From Drosophila miranda (Eukaryota > Arthropoda > Insecta > Diptera > Drosophilidae): a stretch of DNA of 64,000 bases. Positions 46,601 to 58,690 of the stretch are shown one piece after another. A program made the position numbers and the translations under genes. The stretch is from the NCBI RefSeq assembly GCF_003369915.1, contig NC_046675.1, forward strand, positions 20,522,001 to 20,586,000, given 5' to 3'. The first letter of the stretch is position 1, and every line of letters starts with the position of its first letter. Below the pieces are notes generated by a model. The model did not search any database. It was not told the DNA's origin and saw only the letters and a program-made list of their open reading frames with translations.

Positions 46601-49600
46601 ATTAAAAAGAGCCAAAAGATCAATGAAATATCGCTCAAATATCAGATTAAAACCATTTGGAGCCAAGGAGCAAAGGCTGACACATAGAATACATTTATGT
46701 ATATATTTACAGAGTTATCTTAAGTCTAAAGAGTCGGATTCTCAGAAATGGTTGGGATATGTATGCAATTAATGAAAGTTGTATCCCTAAATCGTTTATT
46801 AGCTCATAAACTGCAAATTCGTTAAGATCTACACGTATCAGGATAGTTATAATCTGTTCTTTTCATCACTTTTATGTCGGGAGAGATTTGAAATTACCAA
46901 AATGTTTCACTAGGAACTTTATACCTTTGATTCTTCCGCTTTGTAGATCGTGGCGCACCTGATATCTATCACTAATTCCCTTCCTCTCCTCAAGGGACTA
47001 ATCCTAACATTCATTTGTGTAATTGTTGATGCATGCTTAGATCTTTTAGTTTAGTTTAGTTCTGATTTTCCTCGACCATTAGTCGAACACATATATTTCC
47101 CGCATGTCTGTACATTCAGTTACATATCACGCGTTATGCGGAAGCGGCCATCGGTTGGTTGGACTATAAGTAGACTGCGTAACAAGCAATCATTGCAGGT
47201 CAACGTCCTAAAAAATGTTGTATGAGGCATCACATCTGTATACGTGTTATCCAACACGCGACAGAGCTTCACAGCTACAGGATTTGCATTTGAAATTGAT
47301 CACTAGACAGTCCCATCTCTTCCACTAGGGCAAATGATCCCTTAAAAGATCTTAGTTTAGGGAAAAGTATATATGGCAGTACATCGAATGAACGGATGAA
47401 ACAATCGCAAGAGACAGCTTTAGTAAGGATTGAGGAGAGACAACCAGAAAGAGAGAGAGAGAGAGAGATACACAGATACAGTGAGAGGTAGAGAGGCAGG
47501 CAGAGGCACACTTAGACGACACACAATTAACATCGAGAATGGACATCGAGAGAGTGTTAGGCAGAGAGTCACAGCTACTTACGCTTGCGATGAAGGAATG
47601 TAAAGGCTATGCCTGTGTTGGTGGAGTGCAGCAGCAGACGCAAAGAGAGAACGTTGAAAGAGACGTTTATCGTTTTTATCGGTTACTCAAAGACAGAGCA
47701 AACACACACAAGGGGCAGCAGCAGCAAAAGGTGGCAGGTGGAAGGTGGACTTAGGGGGAATGCTTAACCTAGAGCCTTAGCTAAAGCCTTAACTAGAAGT
47801 AGTCCCCCAGTGACTGTCCCCGGACATACCTTTGGGCGTGACACTCAGATCGGAGTCGGAGGAACGACGACAAATCTCTCCAACGGTGGCCGGCACCATT
47901 GTGGTGGCCGTCGATGCGGTCGACGTGGAAGCACTATCAGCATTCGTTGCAGCCGATATCCCACTCTTGGACGGACTGGGCGTCATCTTAAGGCGACTGC
48001 TGTTCACCGGCGAGGGTAAGCGCCAACTTGCTGGCGTTCCTGGTGGTGGAGTGGCTTGAGCTACGGCCGTTCCTGCTCCTGCTCCGGATCCTGCAACTGC
48101 CTGCTGTTGGATGTCAGTACTGGACCTAGGTTGTTGTCGTTGTCGTGGTAGTTGTTGTTTTATGGCAAATGGAGCAAGCAATGATGATTCATTATTGTTG
48201 TTACTAAGGTTAGTACTATTAGAGATATTTACAGAATGATCTAATTGGGCACCAATAACAAAAGGATTATTATAATCAAAGGAGGGGACTAGTAGCTCGG
48301 ACTTTGTGGGTGTCTGGGGTGTGGGTGTCGAGGGGCAAACACGCAGCTCTGGTGCATTCAGCAGCAACGTGTTCGGCGGTGCAGGAGGTGCTGCTGCTTC
48401 AGTGCCTGTGGCTAAATGATAGAATGAAACACTTCGCTGCATGATCTTCTCGTAGCTGGGCAAATGATTCAACTGCAGCATGGAGGAGGATGTATTCAGG
48501 CTGGATCCCAGCCAACCCTCATCGTTGCAGCAGGTCGGCAGTTCCGGATGTGAACTGTAGTACGGCTTCCGTTCCAGGGAGAGCGTGAAGGATGGATGCT
48601 TGGGCTTCAGCTCGAGCTCGCTAATCTTCGGCTTCATGTGCATCAACTGCTGAAGGCGTCGCGAGAAGCTCTTCAAGTCCTCCAGCAAGTTGTGGTGCTT
48701 GGGTCCCAAATCTGGCTGGCTATTCTCGCAGCTGCGGGTCTCTCCCGGTCTAATCCAGTTGTCCTGCAGATTCTCTTCATCCAGGGACTCTTCCCCGTTG
48801 CTATCAGGTGGCAACAAGGCTATTTGCAATGACTCTTCCGAATCAGTAGAGTACGTAGAAGAGGGCCCGCTCTTCAGCTCCACTGGCAGATCGGGGGCTG
48901 AGCGCGTATTCTCCTGAAACTCCGTAAGTCCCGGGACAGTCAGAAAGCTTTGGCTGGCTGCCAAATGGCCAGGACGTACCCCCGTGTCGTTGCTTATGGA
49001 GCGCACAATATTCGGGGGACTGGCCTTCAGCGCGGGCATAGGCAAGCGCGACCTGCGACGCCGCTGACGAAAGCTGGGAGGGGCCGTTGCTGCTCCTCCG
49101 CTGCCGCCAAAGATGCTGCTCAGCGATTGGGTGGCATTCTCGGGTATCTTCGGTTCGATGCGCTTGATCAGCGTGGCATACTTCTCGCTGAAGACATTGC
49201 GCGAGGAGAGGGTAAGGCGGTGCATTCGATGCCTGAGCTTCTTCTCCCGGCACCGCTCGCCTCGCTCGTCCTCCTGTTTGATGAGATTCTGCATTAGATC
49301 CGCATCCTCCGTGTCACTGCTGCCACTTTCGAGATAGAACAACGTTGCTGCCGCTGCTGCTGCCGCGGCCGGAGTGGACACCGAGCTGGGCTGCCGGAAT
49401 ATGTTGAGACGATATTGAGGCGACTGTCCGGACAACGGCAGACTGTAGCTGCTGGCCCCCGCACAGTTGAGAAAGTCGAGATACTTTTGAGCCACTCTAC
49501 TCGTAGATGGTGGAGCGTGGAGATGCATTTTAAAACACAAAATACGATACGACAAAGAAAACAACAACGATATTTGGTGCGTGCAAAACGATACGACAAG

Positions 49601-50803
49601 GAGCGAGGTTTTTACAAAGAGATTTAGAGAGGATGAACCATTATCGAAGATTTGATTTTGGTGTGGGGTAAAGAATGTTCAAGAGAAGAGAAGAATTGCT
49701 TTAGAACATTGTTGGAAATTGGCACATTTCTCGCACCTACAAAACGACTACGAAACGAAGATTAAAACACTTAAAAATACATTTTTTTTTTCGTATGGAT
49801 TCCAAGGAACAAATTACTTGGAATCCGTATCCAATGGACAGTTCTCTGTGTGGAATACTCACTCCTCTATTAGCACTACATCTGCGCTACTTGGCTGACT
49901 GCTGCTGGTATCCTTGATCAGGGTGACGGCTGTGCCCACGCCGCGGGCCACCACACCCACATCGCCCTCGAGGTCAAAGCATTGCGTATAGCCAATCACT
50001 GCATTGGCCCCCATATTGATGGCCTTCAGGCCCATTTTACGCTGCACCTGGCCGGAAAGCTTCAGGAAGACGACTTGCCGGGCCTCGTTTGAAGCGCGTG
50101 GGGTGCGTATTTTGTCAATCCATTGATACTCCGGATCGTCGTTGACCACCAGCTCTTCGACAAAACCGTGAATAACCTGGGCGCGATACCCGAAAGGGAC
50201 ACATTGGGCTGCAAAAGAAACGGAAAGGTGATTTAAATTTTAAGAAATCGAAGACCCAGAAAAGTACACACAGTGGAAGAAAGGGATTCCGCAGGAGCTT
50301 TGACGAAACTTGTTGACATCCGAGAAAAGATCCACCTTGACTATCACATTGATCTCGCCACGTATTCCGTGCATTGTGTCAAAGACTGGTATCCAACCGG
50401 AGAGGACAGTGCCCTTTCCGTGCGCTGCCTGACTAGAGCTCTCCAGGCACAGGGGATTCAAGCTAATGTTCACCTTGCCAATGGCATCGTTGGCCGAATA
50501 CGTGTCGTAGTCCATCAGTCGTATCTGCAGGGGCTCATCCTGAAGTTCTGCATCATCCACTTCGAAGCGAAACCTTGAAACATGAGAGGACACAAGGGTG
50601 ATTATGATGATACATTGATGGGGGGGCTTCATAACACACCAGTCTGTGTTCCATGTGGGATTCAGGCTCTTGCGGAACACGTCCGTCTTGTGGGTCACCG
50701 AGGCTAGCTTTATTTCCACAAACGCATCCGTCGTTTCACTGCTCTTGTCCATGACAGGCAAATTGCGTGCCGCCTTGATTTTCACACCCACTTTGCCTGG
50801 CAT
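43651..50803 (-). CDS. C2CD5: C2CD5 (C2 domain-containing protein 5) homologue
   Basis: Ten exons: 50803-50640, 50573-50272, 50208-49863, 49499-47830, 46587-46248, 46189-45053, 44991-44904, 44516-44127, 44053-43781, 43713-43651; 1590 aa, all phases consistent. The N-terminal C2 domain begins MPGKVGVKIKAARNLPVMD and includes LQDEPLQIRLMDYDTYSAND. Then HGFVEELVVNDDPEYQWID, ANAVIGYTQCFDLEG and, at the end, GGNAMVSFYI and GQCLISIGGDAVYV match vertebrate C2CD5 as I recall it. That protein binds lipids via its C2 domain and takes part in insulin-stimulated vesicle traffic. Exon 4 of the list adds about 557 residues of low-complexity sequence. The exon at 44991-44904 joins LELPET to DQIQLLV, aligning with the human protein. 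Confidence 0.92.
46588..47829 (-). other. Largest intron of the C2CD5 homologue (1.24 kb)
   Basis: No nested gene was seen. A GA/CT microsatellite lies at 47451-47468. Several possible donors (GTAAG) on the plus strand are not linked to coding exons. Confidence 0.5.
47451..47468. repeat. GA microsatellite in a C2CD5 intron
   Basis: An uninterrupted GA run. Confidence 0.8.
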
Positions 50804-51671
50804 CTTGTCACGTCGCTCTCTCGTCCTTTTCACCAATTTGTTGCTAAATCTGCCAATCTATTTTCTTTAACATGTCTTTTCCATTTTCCTAGTTATTAGT
50901 GTGGCTGCCATCGGGAACTGACTAAATACCACATGCAACGCTATAGAGATGGGAGTATAATTGCACATGGTCGTATGACACTATACCACTAACCATACAG
51001 TACACCTAGCCTCTAAAACTAATACAATAAAGACTATGTGAGCCCCGAAGCCGATAATGATATGCCAGCAATTCCAAAACCTATACATGCGAAATGTAAC
51101 AACTGAAACTACAAGAGACAACAGAAACAAAGTAAAACAATTCATATAATCACATATTATTGTGAAAACATTTTGTGTTTGTTATACCAACACATGCAAG
51201 GCGTTGCAGGGCTGGGTAGCTCAGTAAAAGACTCGTTTATTTAATTATAAAATTATTATCGTATTAATGCCGATACTATTTAAATGCATATCGCGAAAGT
51301 CTGGCATCACTACAACAAAAATCAATAGTCGCCGCCATATTTTTTCACCAAAACTGCAGACTAAAACGCGCTTCAGAGTCCCAAATATGTTTAGTTAAAT
51401 AAGTTAGTACAGATAAAAGATTGAGAAAAGTGATTATATTGTGCTGCAGCACATAAGAGCGATACGAGAGAGCTCCATTATCCAAGTTGCATGATATAAA
51501 ACGCTTGGAATCGAATCTCCGGCATTTCTGTTCTTCTTCTTCTCTCATTCGTGCTGCTGCAGTGTGCGTCCGAGTCCCGCGACTGTGTGTGTGTGTTTCT
51601 GCGTGTGACTGTGTGTGCGTCCCAGTGCTGGTGTTTTTGTGCGATAATAAAATAATTGGTAGACGAGGAGC
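50804..51671. promoter_or_regulatory. Divergent promoter interval of C2CD5 and the RGG protein gene
   Basis: 868 bp separate the two start codons. The right part (about 51450-51671) is GTGTGT-rich and probably the 5' UTR of the plus-strand gene. A stretch resembling the 5' half of a tRNA at 51210-51230 has no matching B box. Confidence 0.45.
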
Positions 51672-53421
51672 ATGGAAGGAGCCCAAGTATCTTCTCCGTC
51701 GGTCGGTGGCCCACGTGGCGGGGGCTTTCGGGGACGCGGAGGAGGTGCACCCATGCGCGGCGGATTCGACCGTGGTCGTGGGCGCGGTGGTCGCGGCCAC
51801 TTTATGGGTGGCATGCGCGGCGGAATGGGCGGAGGACCGCCGGGAATGCAGGGAATGATGCCGGGTCCTCCACGCGGCATGCGTGGACCCAGAGGTGGGA
51901 TGGGCTACCAAGGACGCGGCGGTTTCCAGCCCCGCGGCGGCGCTCCAATGGGTATGCGAGGCGGACGTCCGCCCATGTACCAACAACGTAAGTGCACTCC
52001 CCTGATAGGATAGATCAAACTCCCCTTAGTGCATAATGAACACAATGTAAACCCCCATTTATACGGTCGTAAGCAGCTCCCAAACAACACACAGGTGCCG
52101 ACAACAACAAGACGGTGTCGCCCGTGCCCACAACAGCGGCGCCTGGCGAGCCACAGGCCAGCGAAGCCGCCGGAGAGCAGGAGACCACAGATTCCCAGGC
52201 CGCGGTGCCAGCATCTGTGTCCAACAACTCACATAGCAGCAGTGCTCCAGGCAGCAATGGTGGTGGAGGAGGAGGAGGCGGACCTCCCCCATACCTGGGA
52301 CGCGGTCGTGGACGTGGCGGTCTTTTCAGTGGACGCGGTCGCGGCGGTGGTTACAATCCCCATATGAATGGCAGTGGAGGCGGCGGCGGCATGTACGGTG
52401 GTCCGCATTCCCATCACAGCAACTCCATGGGCGGCGGTCCTGGGGGCGATCACGGACAAATGCCACGACGTGGCGCACCCCGTGGCCGAGGCGGGTACAA
52501 TCAAGGTATGAGTCGGCCACCCATGCATCACCATCAGGCACATAATCCCAATACACAAATTGCACCGGTACCAGCTCTCAAACGCGGCGCACCTGGTGGT
52601 CCTGGTCCAAAGCGTGGACGCTATGAGGGTGGTCCCTACGGCCAGCGACCCATGACGCCCAAGTATCATAACTCTCAACAGCACATGGGCGGCGGCGGTG
52701 GCGGCATGGCCTCGCAGTCATCCTACGGTTCGGCCCCCAGCCATCATTCATCGGCTCAAAGGTAGTATTAACATCAGGGAATCTCCGAAAAATTATACTA
52801 ACTCCCAATGTTTCCACGCTGCAGCCACCATGGCGGCTATCAGACCCACGACCAGACACAGCAGGTCGATCCGTATGCGCAGAGCAGCTATAGCACATCG
52901 ACCTCGCAGCAGGGCTACAATGGCTACGGCCAGAGCAGCAGCAGCTATGCAGCGCACACATCTCAAACAAGTGCGCCGGCCAGCAGCAGCTATGCCACCC
53001 ATGGCACCGAGTACGATCAGAGCCAGTATCAGAGCTACAAGTGGGTGTCTTCCTCTAGACTTTAGACGTCTTCTAATTAATTTAAGACCTATTCTAATAC
53101 ACTTTTTGGTTGTTTTCGTGTAGCTCGACGGGCTATGCCGCACAGCAGGATACACGCTATCCGTCGTACAGCCAAGACTACAGCCAGCAGTACGGATCAA
53201 CGGCTGTGGATTATAATGCGACTGGCCAGACGGACTACAGCCAGCATGGACAGCAGAGCGCCGCTGGCTACGATGAGCGAGCCTATGCAGGCTATGGTAT
53301 GTGGACTGCCCGCGCTGCTTGTATCCTCCATCATCCCCGTTGTTTTTCCGTGTCTCTCTCTCATCTTGCAGACTCGCAGGCCTATTCGCAGAACTATTCG
53401 AATGCCGCCGCTTACTACTAG
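51672..53421 (+). CDS. RGG-box, Tyr/Gln/Ser-rich disordered protein W, probably RNA-binding
   Basis: Five exons (51672-51987, 52095-52761, 52825-53040, 53124-53296, 53372-53421) give 473 aa. The N-terminus is dense in RGG/RG repeats (GGPRGGGFRGRGGGAPMRGG), then an Ala/Ser/Thr linker, a second Gly/Arg block (YLGRGRGRGGLFSGRGRGGG), a His/Met/Pro-rich segment, KRGRYEGGPYGQRP, and a C-terminal prion-like half with SYS, GYGQ and YSQDY repeats ending AAAYY. I see no RRM, KH, zinc finger or other folded domain. RGG boxes usually bind RNA, and the tail resembles FET-family low-complexity domains. The cellular role is unknown to me. Splice phases all agree. Confidence 0.88.
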
Positions 53422-56400
53422 ACAACCGCATAAACGTCTCCTCACCCGCAACCGTAGTGGCCAGACACCAACCAGACAGAGCAAAAGAACGCTGCGCGTG
53501 CTCCGATGATGGGCGGTCAAGTAACCAAATACAAAAAAGGGAATTTTAGGGCAGAAACAAGAAAGTGGCAAACAGAAATCATGTACGATTATAACAGGAG
53601 GGAATGAAGGAAGGAAGTATATGTTTAATGCATAATTAATTTGCTATATATAATATATAATACAATACCAACACACACACTCAAACCCAAAACACACACA
53701 TATAACATATATAACTGTAGACGTAATGATAAAGTTCTTCTTTTCTTAGAAATTAAGCATTAACAACTAACCATGTTGCTGCGTCTCTTTCCATAATCTT
53801 TTACCCTTAACCGAATCGAATCAAATTTCTCCCCATATTGTATTTTTGCGTTGTTCCTCCCTCGAATCCCCCCGCATCCGCCTCAGCAGCTGAATCGATG
53901 AAAATCGATCTCAATTGCCCCTCTGTTGTTTAATGTTTTGTTAGTGGACAAACGGAGCCATGTGCTCCAGCCTAAAAAAATTGAAAAGAAGCACACAAAA
54001 AAAATAGCATGTGCTCCTCCCCCCACCCCCTAGTTTCTTTTACAATTCAAGTGTGTGACCAAAGTATGTTTATAGATTCATATTTTTTTACATCAACTGA
54101 AAAAAAAAAACAGAATACCACATTGACAGTCGCGATCCGAACCACTGGATAGAACTGAAATAAAATTAAATTTATATTGTAAATCATGTCATTGTCATGT
54201 CATGTATACAGAAGAATATTCTATTCGTTGTATAGATTTTAGTTGATAAGCTCAAAACCCACACTGAAACCACCCCAAAGCATACAATAATTAAGCATGA
54301 TTTTGCAAGATTGACAAAGGCCAGAACCTTTATTTCTTTTTTGGGTTTTTTTTCTCCCTCTCTCCCCAAAACAAATTTCACAGTAGCCACAATTTAAGCA
54401 ACCCGAAAAAGCACGTAACTATATGTAACTCTTATTAAATAAGCCTGAGGAAAAGTGACGAAATATACAAACAAATATATTAGCAAAAGATGCAAAAATC
54501 ATAACAATTATCAAAGTCAATAAAATAATGTTCAAAAATGTGTGTAATGCATTAATCTTATTTACACGTACATATTATTATTTCCAAAAAAAAACATACT
54601 ATATACTATTCTGTTTAAATAAATAAGCTAAAAAGAAACCAACAAAAAAATACAAATATTGAGTGCAAAAAAACACTTAAAAAAAAGAAACGAAAAGAAA
54701 AGAAAAGACTGAAATATTGACGAAGCGAAGCAGCGCAGAAAAACAACAAGCATACAAATCAAAGACTTATCAGAGATAACGAAATACCCTCAAGTATTAA
54801 GTATTTACCAAAAAAAGTATATATATATTGAGATCAAGCAAAAGAAAACTCAAGTGCAAAAAAGTATACCAGAGCCACAAGAACTTACCACAAAAAAGTC
54901 AAATCTGAAATGAAAGAAAAGAAAGATAATACTATACGCTTTGAAATGTTCTACGATTCAGTCCCTAGTGTCGCGATTAAATTTCTGATTATTCTGAAAA
55001 CCCATTCAATTAGATAAAAATCTGAATCGTGAGAGATTGACAATCGAGAAAGCTTTAAGTACAAACAAACGAATATAAAATCTATTTAATCATTCTTTGG
55101 TAAGTTAAGATTGAAGCCAAACAATATACTACATATATACAAAACATTTTTTAGCTCATGAAGAACTCAGCAAGCATTAAAAAAAAAACAAAAATACTCT
55201 TACGCCTAAGTTTTATTTGATTATGTTTGTCCGATTTTAAAGATTGTGATCTGTGATCAATACTGTTATATATTTTTTTACTTAAGAAGTAAAGCAGCTG
55301 CTGAGTTCGGCATTAATCTCAAAGTTCGGCCCTTTTTGCCGCACTTAACCATATAAACTGTAGCATTTAGTTGTTTTTTTACAGGAATGAGAAAGCAAAG
55401 TTAACAAAATAGCGTTGATAGCGTTTAAATAGCGCATATCAAGTGTGAAGGAAACGAACAAGAATGGATTTGTCAATGGTGGTAATATTAAATCAAACAC
55501 AACACTATGAAAAATGACAAGTAACAAAATACCAAAACAAAAAAACCAACAAAAACTGAAAATATGAAATATTTTGTTTTCAATGTTGCACTTTTATGTT
55601 ATTATATTTTTGTTTATGTATACGATGATTTTGTTTGTTATAGTTTACAAAAAAAAAAAGCAAGCCGAATAATTGATTTAGCCCTTACAAAGGCCATGCA
55701 AAGGTGATGCAAATTTATATATGATTAAATATCGAAAAGACTGAATGATATTCCAACCCAAGAGACCAAAGTCTCCACAAAAATAAGGCAAGAACTGAAG
55801 TCCATTTTAAATACAATACAAATTCTAGTCATAAAAGGAGTCACTCTAGTTTTGAAATATTAACTGTTCGAAATTGAACGAATTTATAATAAATGAATTT
55901 ATACCAAGAACTGAACCCATTTGGTCACGTTCATGTGCAATCGGAGCAATAATGCTCTCAAAAACTTGAATTGCTATAAAGAAATGATACAGAATAATAA
56001 GAGAAGATGTCAGTAAGTCGAAGACAGAATCCAAATATCAACTGAAATGTTAAGAGATTGGACAAAGATAACCATTTGTTAATGACATATATATTTTATT
56101 TTATACATATATAGAAATCAGATACCAACAATTATTTCACGTTTTTATGTCAAATGATTTGATTTAAATTATTCTATTATTTGTTTAATTTTTATTTGAT
56201 TTAATAAAAGCGTTTACAAAAATGGCAACAACCAGAATATAATTAAATGCAATTAAATGCAAACTTTTAATGATTTTTTTTCAGCAAGTACAAAAGTAAT
56301 GAAAAGGCTGAATAAAAAGACAAAAAAAAAACCGAAACCGGAGCGAATACATACATATATCAGCGATCTGCGGAACCCTATATACTTTAATAAGACTATA

Positions 56401-58321
56401 CAAAATATCAAAATCAATGCGTTTGCTAGCTCTAACAAGGAAATTTCAGTGAAATGCAGTTTTAAGCAAACTTTGAATGAGTACCTTAAGTACTTCTTTG
56501 TGCCGCGAATTCCATCTATAAACAGCTCTTAAAAATCATATATTTCCTGGTAATTTTGAGTCCGAATAAAAAAAACTATAGTAAGGACAGTTTCTCCAAT
56601 TTTATATGCATTTTGAGTTCGTTAATAAACATTACTTTAGTAAGATATAAAAAAAATATAAATGATCGCTAGAGCTAAAAAGAAATTTCTGTGTCGCGAA
56701 TACCGTCTATAAATTTCCCTTAAAAATTATTATTTTTTTTGAATAATTTTGAGTAAAATAAATAATAAAGAAAACTATCGTTAGAACAACTTTAACCATT
56801 TTCAATGCGTTTTGAGCTCAGCTCAAATATAAAAACGTGAAACGTGATTAAGGTGCTATAAAAAAATAAATAAAATTATACAAACAAAAAATTTGATTTT
56901 ATTCATGATATTTATTCAGATTTAATTATAAAAAAAATATACTCATATGCATTGTGTTCCAATTTAAGGTGCTCTATGAAAATATATCATCGAAGAATAT
57001 ATTTGGCTTCCAGAAGTTCAGACATTGACCTAATTTTTGGCAATATTCCCTGGATTTGAAGTCTTGAGATGTCGGAAAGAAGTCGTTGCCAGATCTATGC
57101 ACAAAGAAAGAATATTGCAGAAGAGCAATACATATGTACTTAAATCTTTATGGTTACTAAGTTAAATACAGTGCGGACCTTACCATCGCGCTGTGTAGTA
57201 TCCATATGAAGATGGTGTATGGAATATGTATTTAAATTCTCTCAATATCAGAGAATCACTGCCTCACTCTTACTCTTAATTGGTGTTGTCATTGGAAAAT
57301 TTGACGGTAGACTATAATACACCTGATCAATGGTCTGCATTTTAATACTTTTAATATAAGGTAATGTGGAATGCCTATAACGATCTATATACCGATATAC
57401 CATATACATTCTTACCAAGCGTGAGAAATTTTAGGGATTATTTTATATACCTAGCATGTGATATTACGACTCATCGATAAGGATATGAATGATGAATGTT
57501 TATTCATCTTTGCAAAAATACAGTCCGTTTGATTTCGGATATCTACAGGGGCCTAAACAAACAAGGAAAAGCTGAAATAATGTTTTAGGGAATAGTCGCA
57601 TAGTTGGGCTCTTTATGAAAGCAGTCAATGAATATCTCACTATTTATCTTAACGTGTGACTTTTATTTAGTTATTTTATCCACAAACACTCCAGATAACT
57701 GCCAAACTAGATAGATCCCGATAATAATATAATCCCTTCAATACAAACCAGTTTCAATTGCATTTTGTCATGCATTTCATAAATTGAGAGGTAAAACTTG
57801 TCTTTATTCAAAAAACCAATCGAGGTATAGCATTGTCGTTGATATTTAATAATAGTGCTTCATGCTAGGGAAATATTTCTTGTGAGATATTTTTAACTGT
57901 AACAAGTACGAATTATGCCTTTCATTTGTATTATATTAATAAATATCGAACAATAAAAATCCAAGAGGAAGAAAACTTTAAACAAACATAAATAGAACGT
58001 TTTCGGGGGTCTTTGATTATGTACAAATACGTATGTGTGTGTTTTATGTGCAAGTTTCTAGAGACATTGGATACATCGATTCGCTATTTAGTGAACTAGA
58101 GAGCTTCCAATTGAATAAGTTTGTATGGTGTTGTGCTGGCGTTGATTACATTTACATAACTATGCTGGAGACGCCGAAAAATAAATTGTGCTCTGTGAAC
58201 AGAAACGTTTTTTGTGCCGCTCGCTCGTTGGTCAAGGTCCTGTGTCGGGGGTCGTGGGTCCGTTCTGTGGAGGTCGAGGTTCGAACTGGGGCTGCCTAGA
58301 TATGCCGGCTTCTTTATTCTC
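53422..58321. other. Long A-rich 3' UTR of the RGG gene, then AT-rich intergenic DNA
   Basis: From 53422 to about 56220 the plus strand is A-rich with several AATAAA signals (for example near 54158 and 54520), consistent with alternative poly(A) sites. From 56.3 to 56.83 kb there is a diverged tandem duplication, listed separately. An intron-like segment on the minus strand (57183-57095) has good splice motifs but no clear coding partner. The rest shows nothing. Confidence 0.5.
56491..56826. repeat. Diverged tandem duplication, about 140 bp, period about 195 bp
   Basis: Copy 1 (56491-56625) and copy 2 (56687-56826) share the order GTG(C/T)CGCGAAT(T/A)CC(A/G)TCTATAAA, CTTAAAAAT, TAATTTTGAGT, and ATGC(A/G)TTTTGAG. 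A weaker third copy may lie at 56338-56435 (GAGCGAATACATAC and ATCAATGCGTTTG). The 91-residue frame at 56257-56532 overlaps this and is not called a gene. Confidence 0.55.
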
Positions 58322-58690
58322 CTAACGACGCTTGCCAAAACGCAGGAACACGTGATCGACATCCGTACGTTTATTGTAGTTCTTCAGCAGATCGTCTGAG
58401 TTCGCCACCAGAGCTTCAGTGGAAGAAAACATAGTTCAGTGTTCAGTGACTAAAAAAGGAAAACAAAACCCATGCTTACCCGAGGCCTCGTTGTTTATGT
58501 AGGACTTGAGGGCCGACGTCAGCTGGTCCGAGTTCTCCAGAGCCATGCACACCTTCTGGATGTGCTGGGGCATCTCCTGCACAATACCAGCCTGGCACAG
58601 GGGCGGGCCCTGGGTGGCTGCTTGGGTGTTGGCCACGGCCGCCAGGACAATGGCCAGGCAGCAGGCGACGAAGAACTGTGCGAAGGACAT
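58322..58690 (-). CDS. Ms: Myosuppressin precursor (dromyosuppressin)
   Basis: Two exons (58690-58480, 58413-58322) give 100 aa, the length I recall for the fly precursor. The signal peptide is [20 protein letters not shown]. The pro-region [20 protein letters not shown] is followed by the mature peptide [10 protein letters not shown], preceded by KR and followed by GKRR and stop. The Gly is the amide donor and KR/RR the cleavage sites. The amidated peptide slows heart and gut muscle through myosuppressin receptors. The coding intron joins GAG GCC TCG G with CT in phase 1. The precursor is intact. Confidence 0.97.

Noticed and set aside
47539-47754. 71 aa plus-strand frame inside the C2CD5 intron
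   Set aside because: Lies in GA/CAG-rich intron sequence with no recognisable protein features.
51205-51240. tRNA A-box-like GGGTAGCTCAGT
   Set aside because: No B box, anticodon arm or acceptor pairing follows.
56257-56532. 91 aa plus-strand frame
   Set aside because: Overlaps a diverged tandem repeat and is Lys/Asn-rich as expected from AT-rich DNA.
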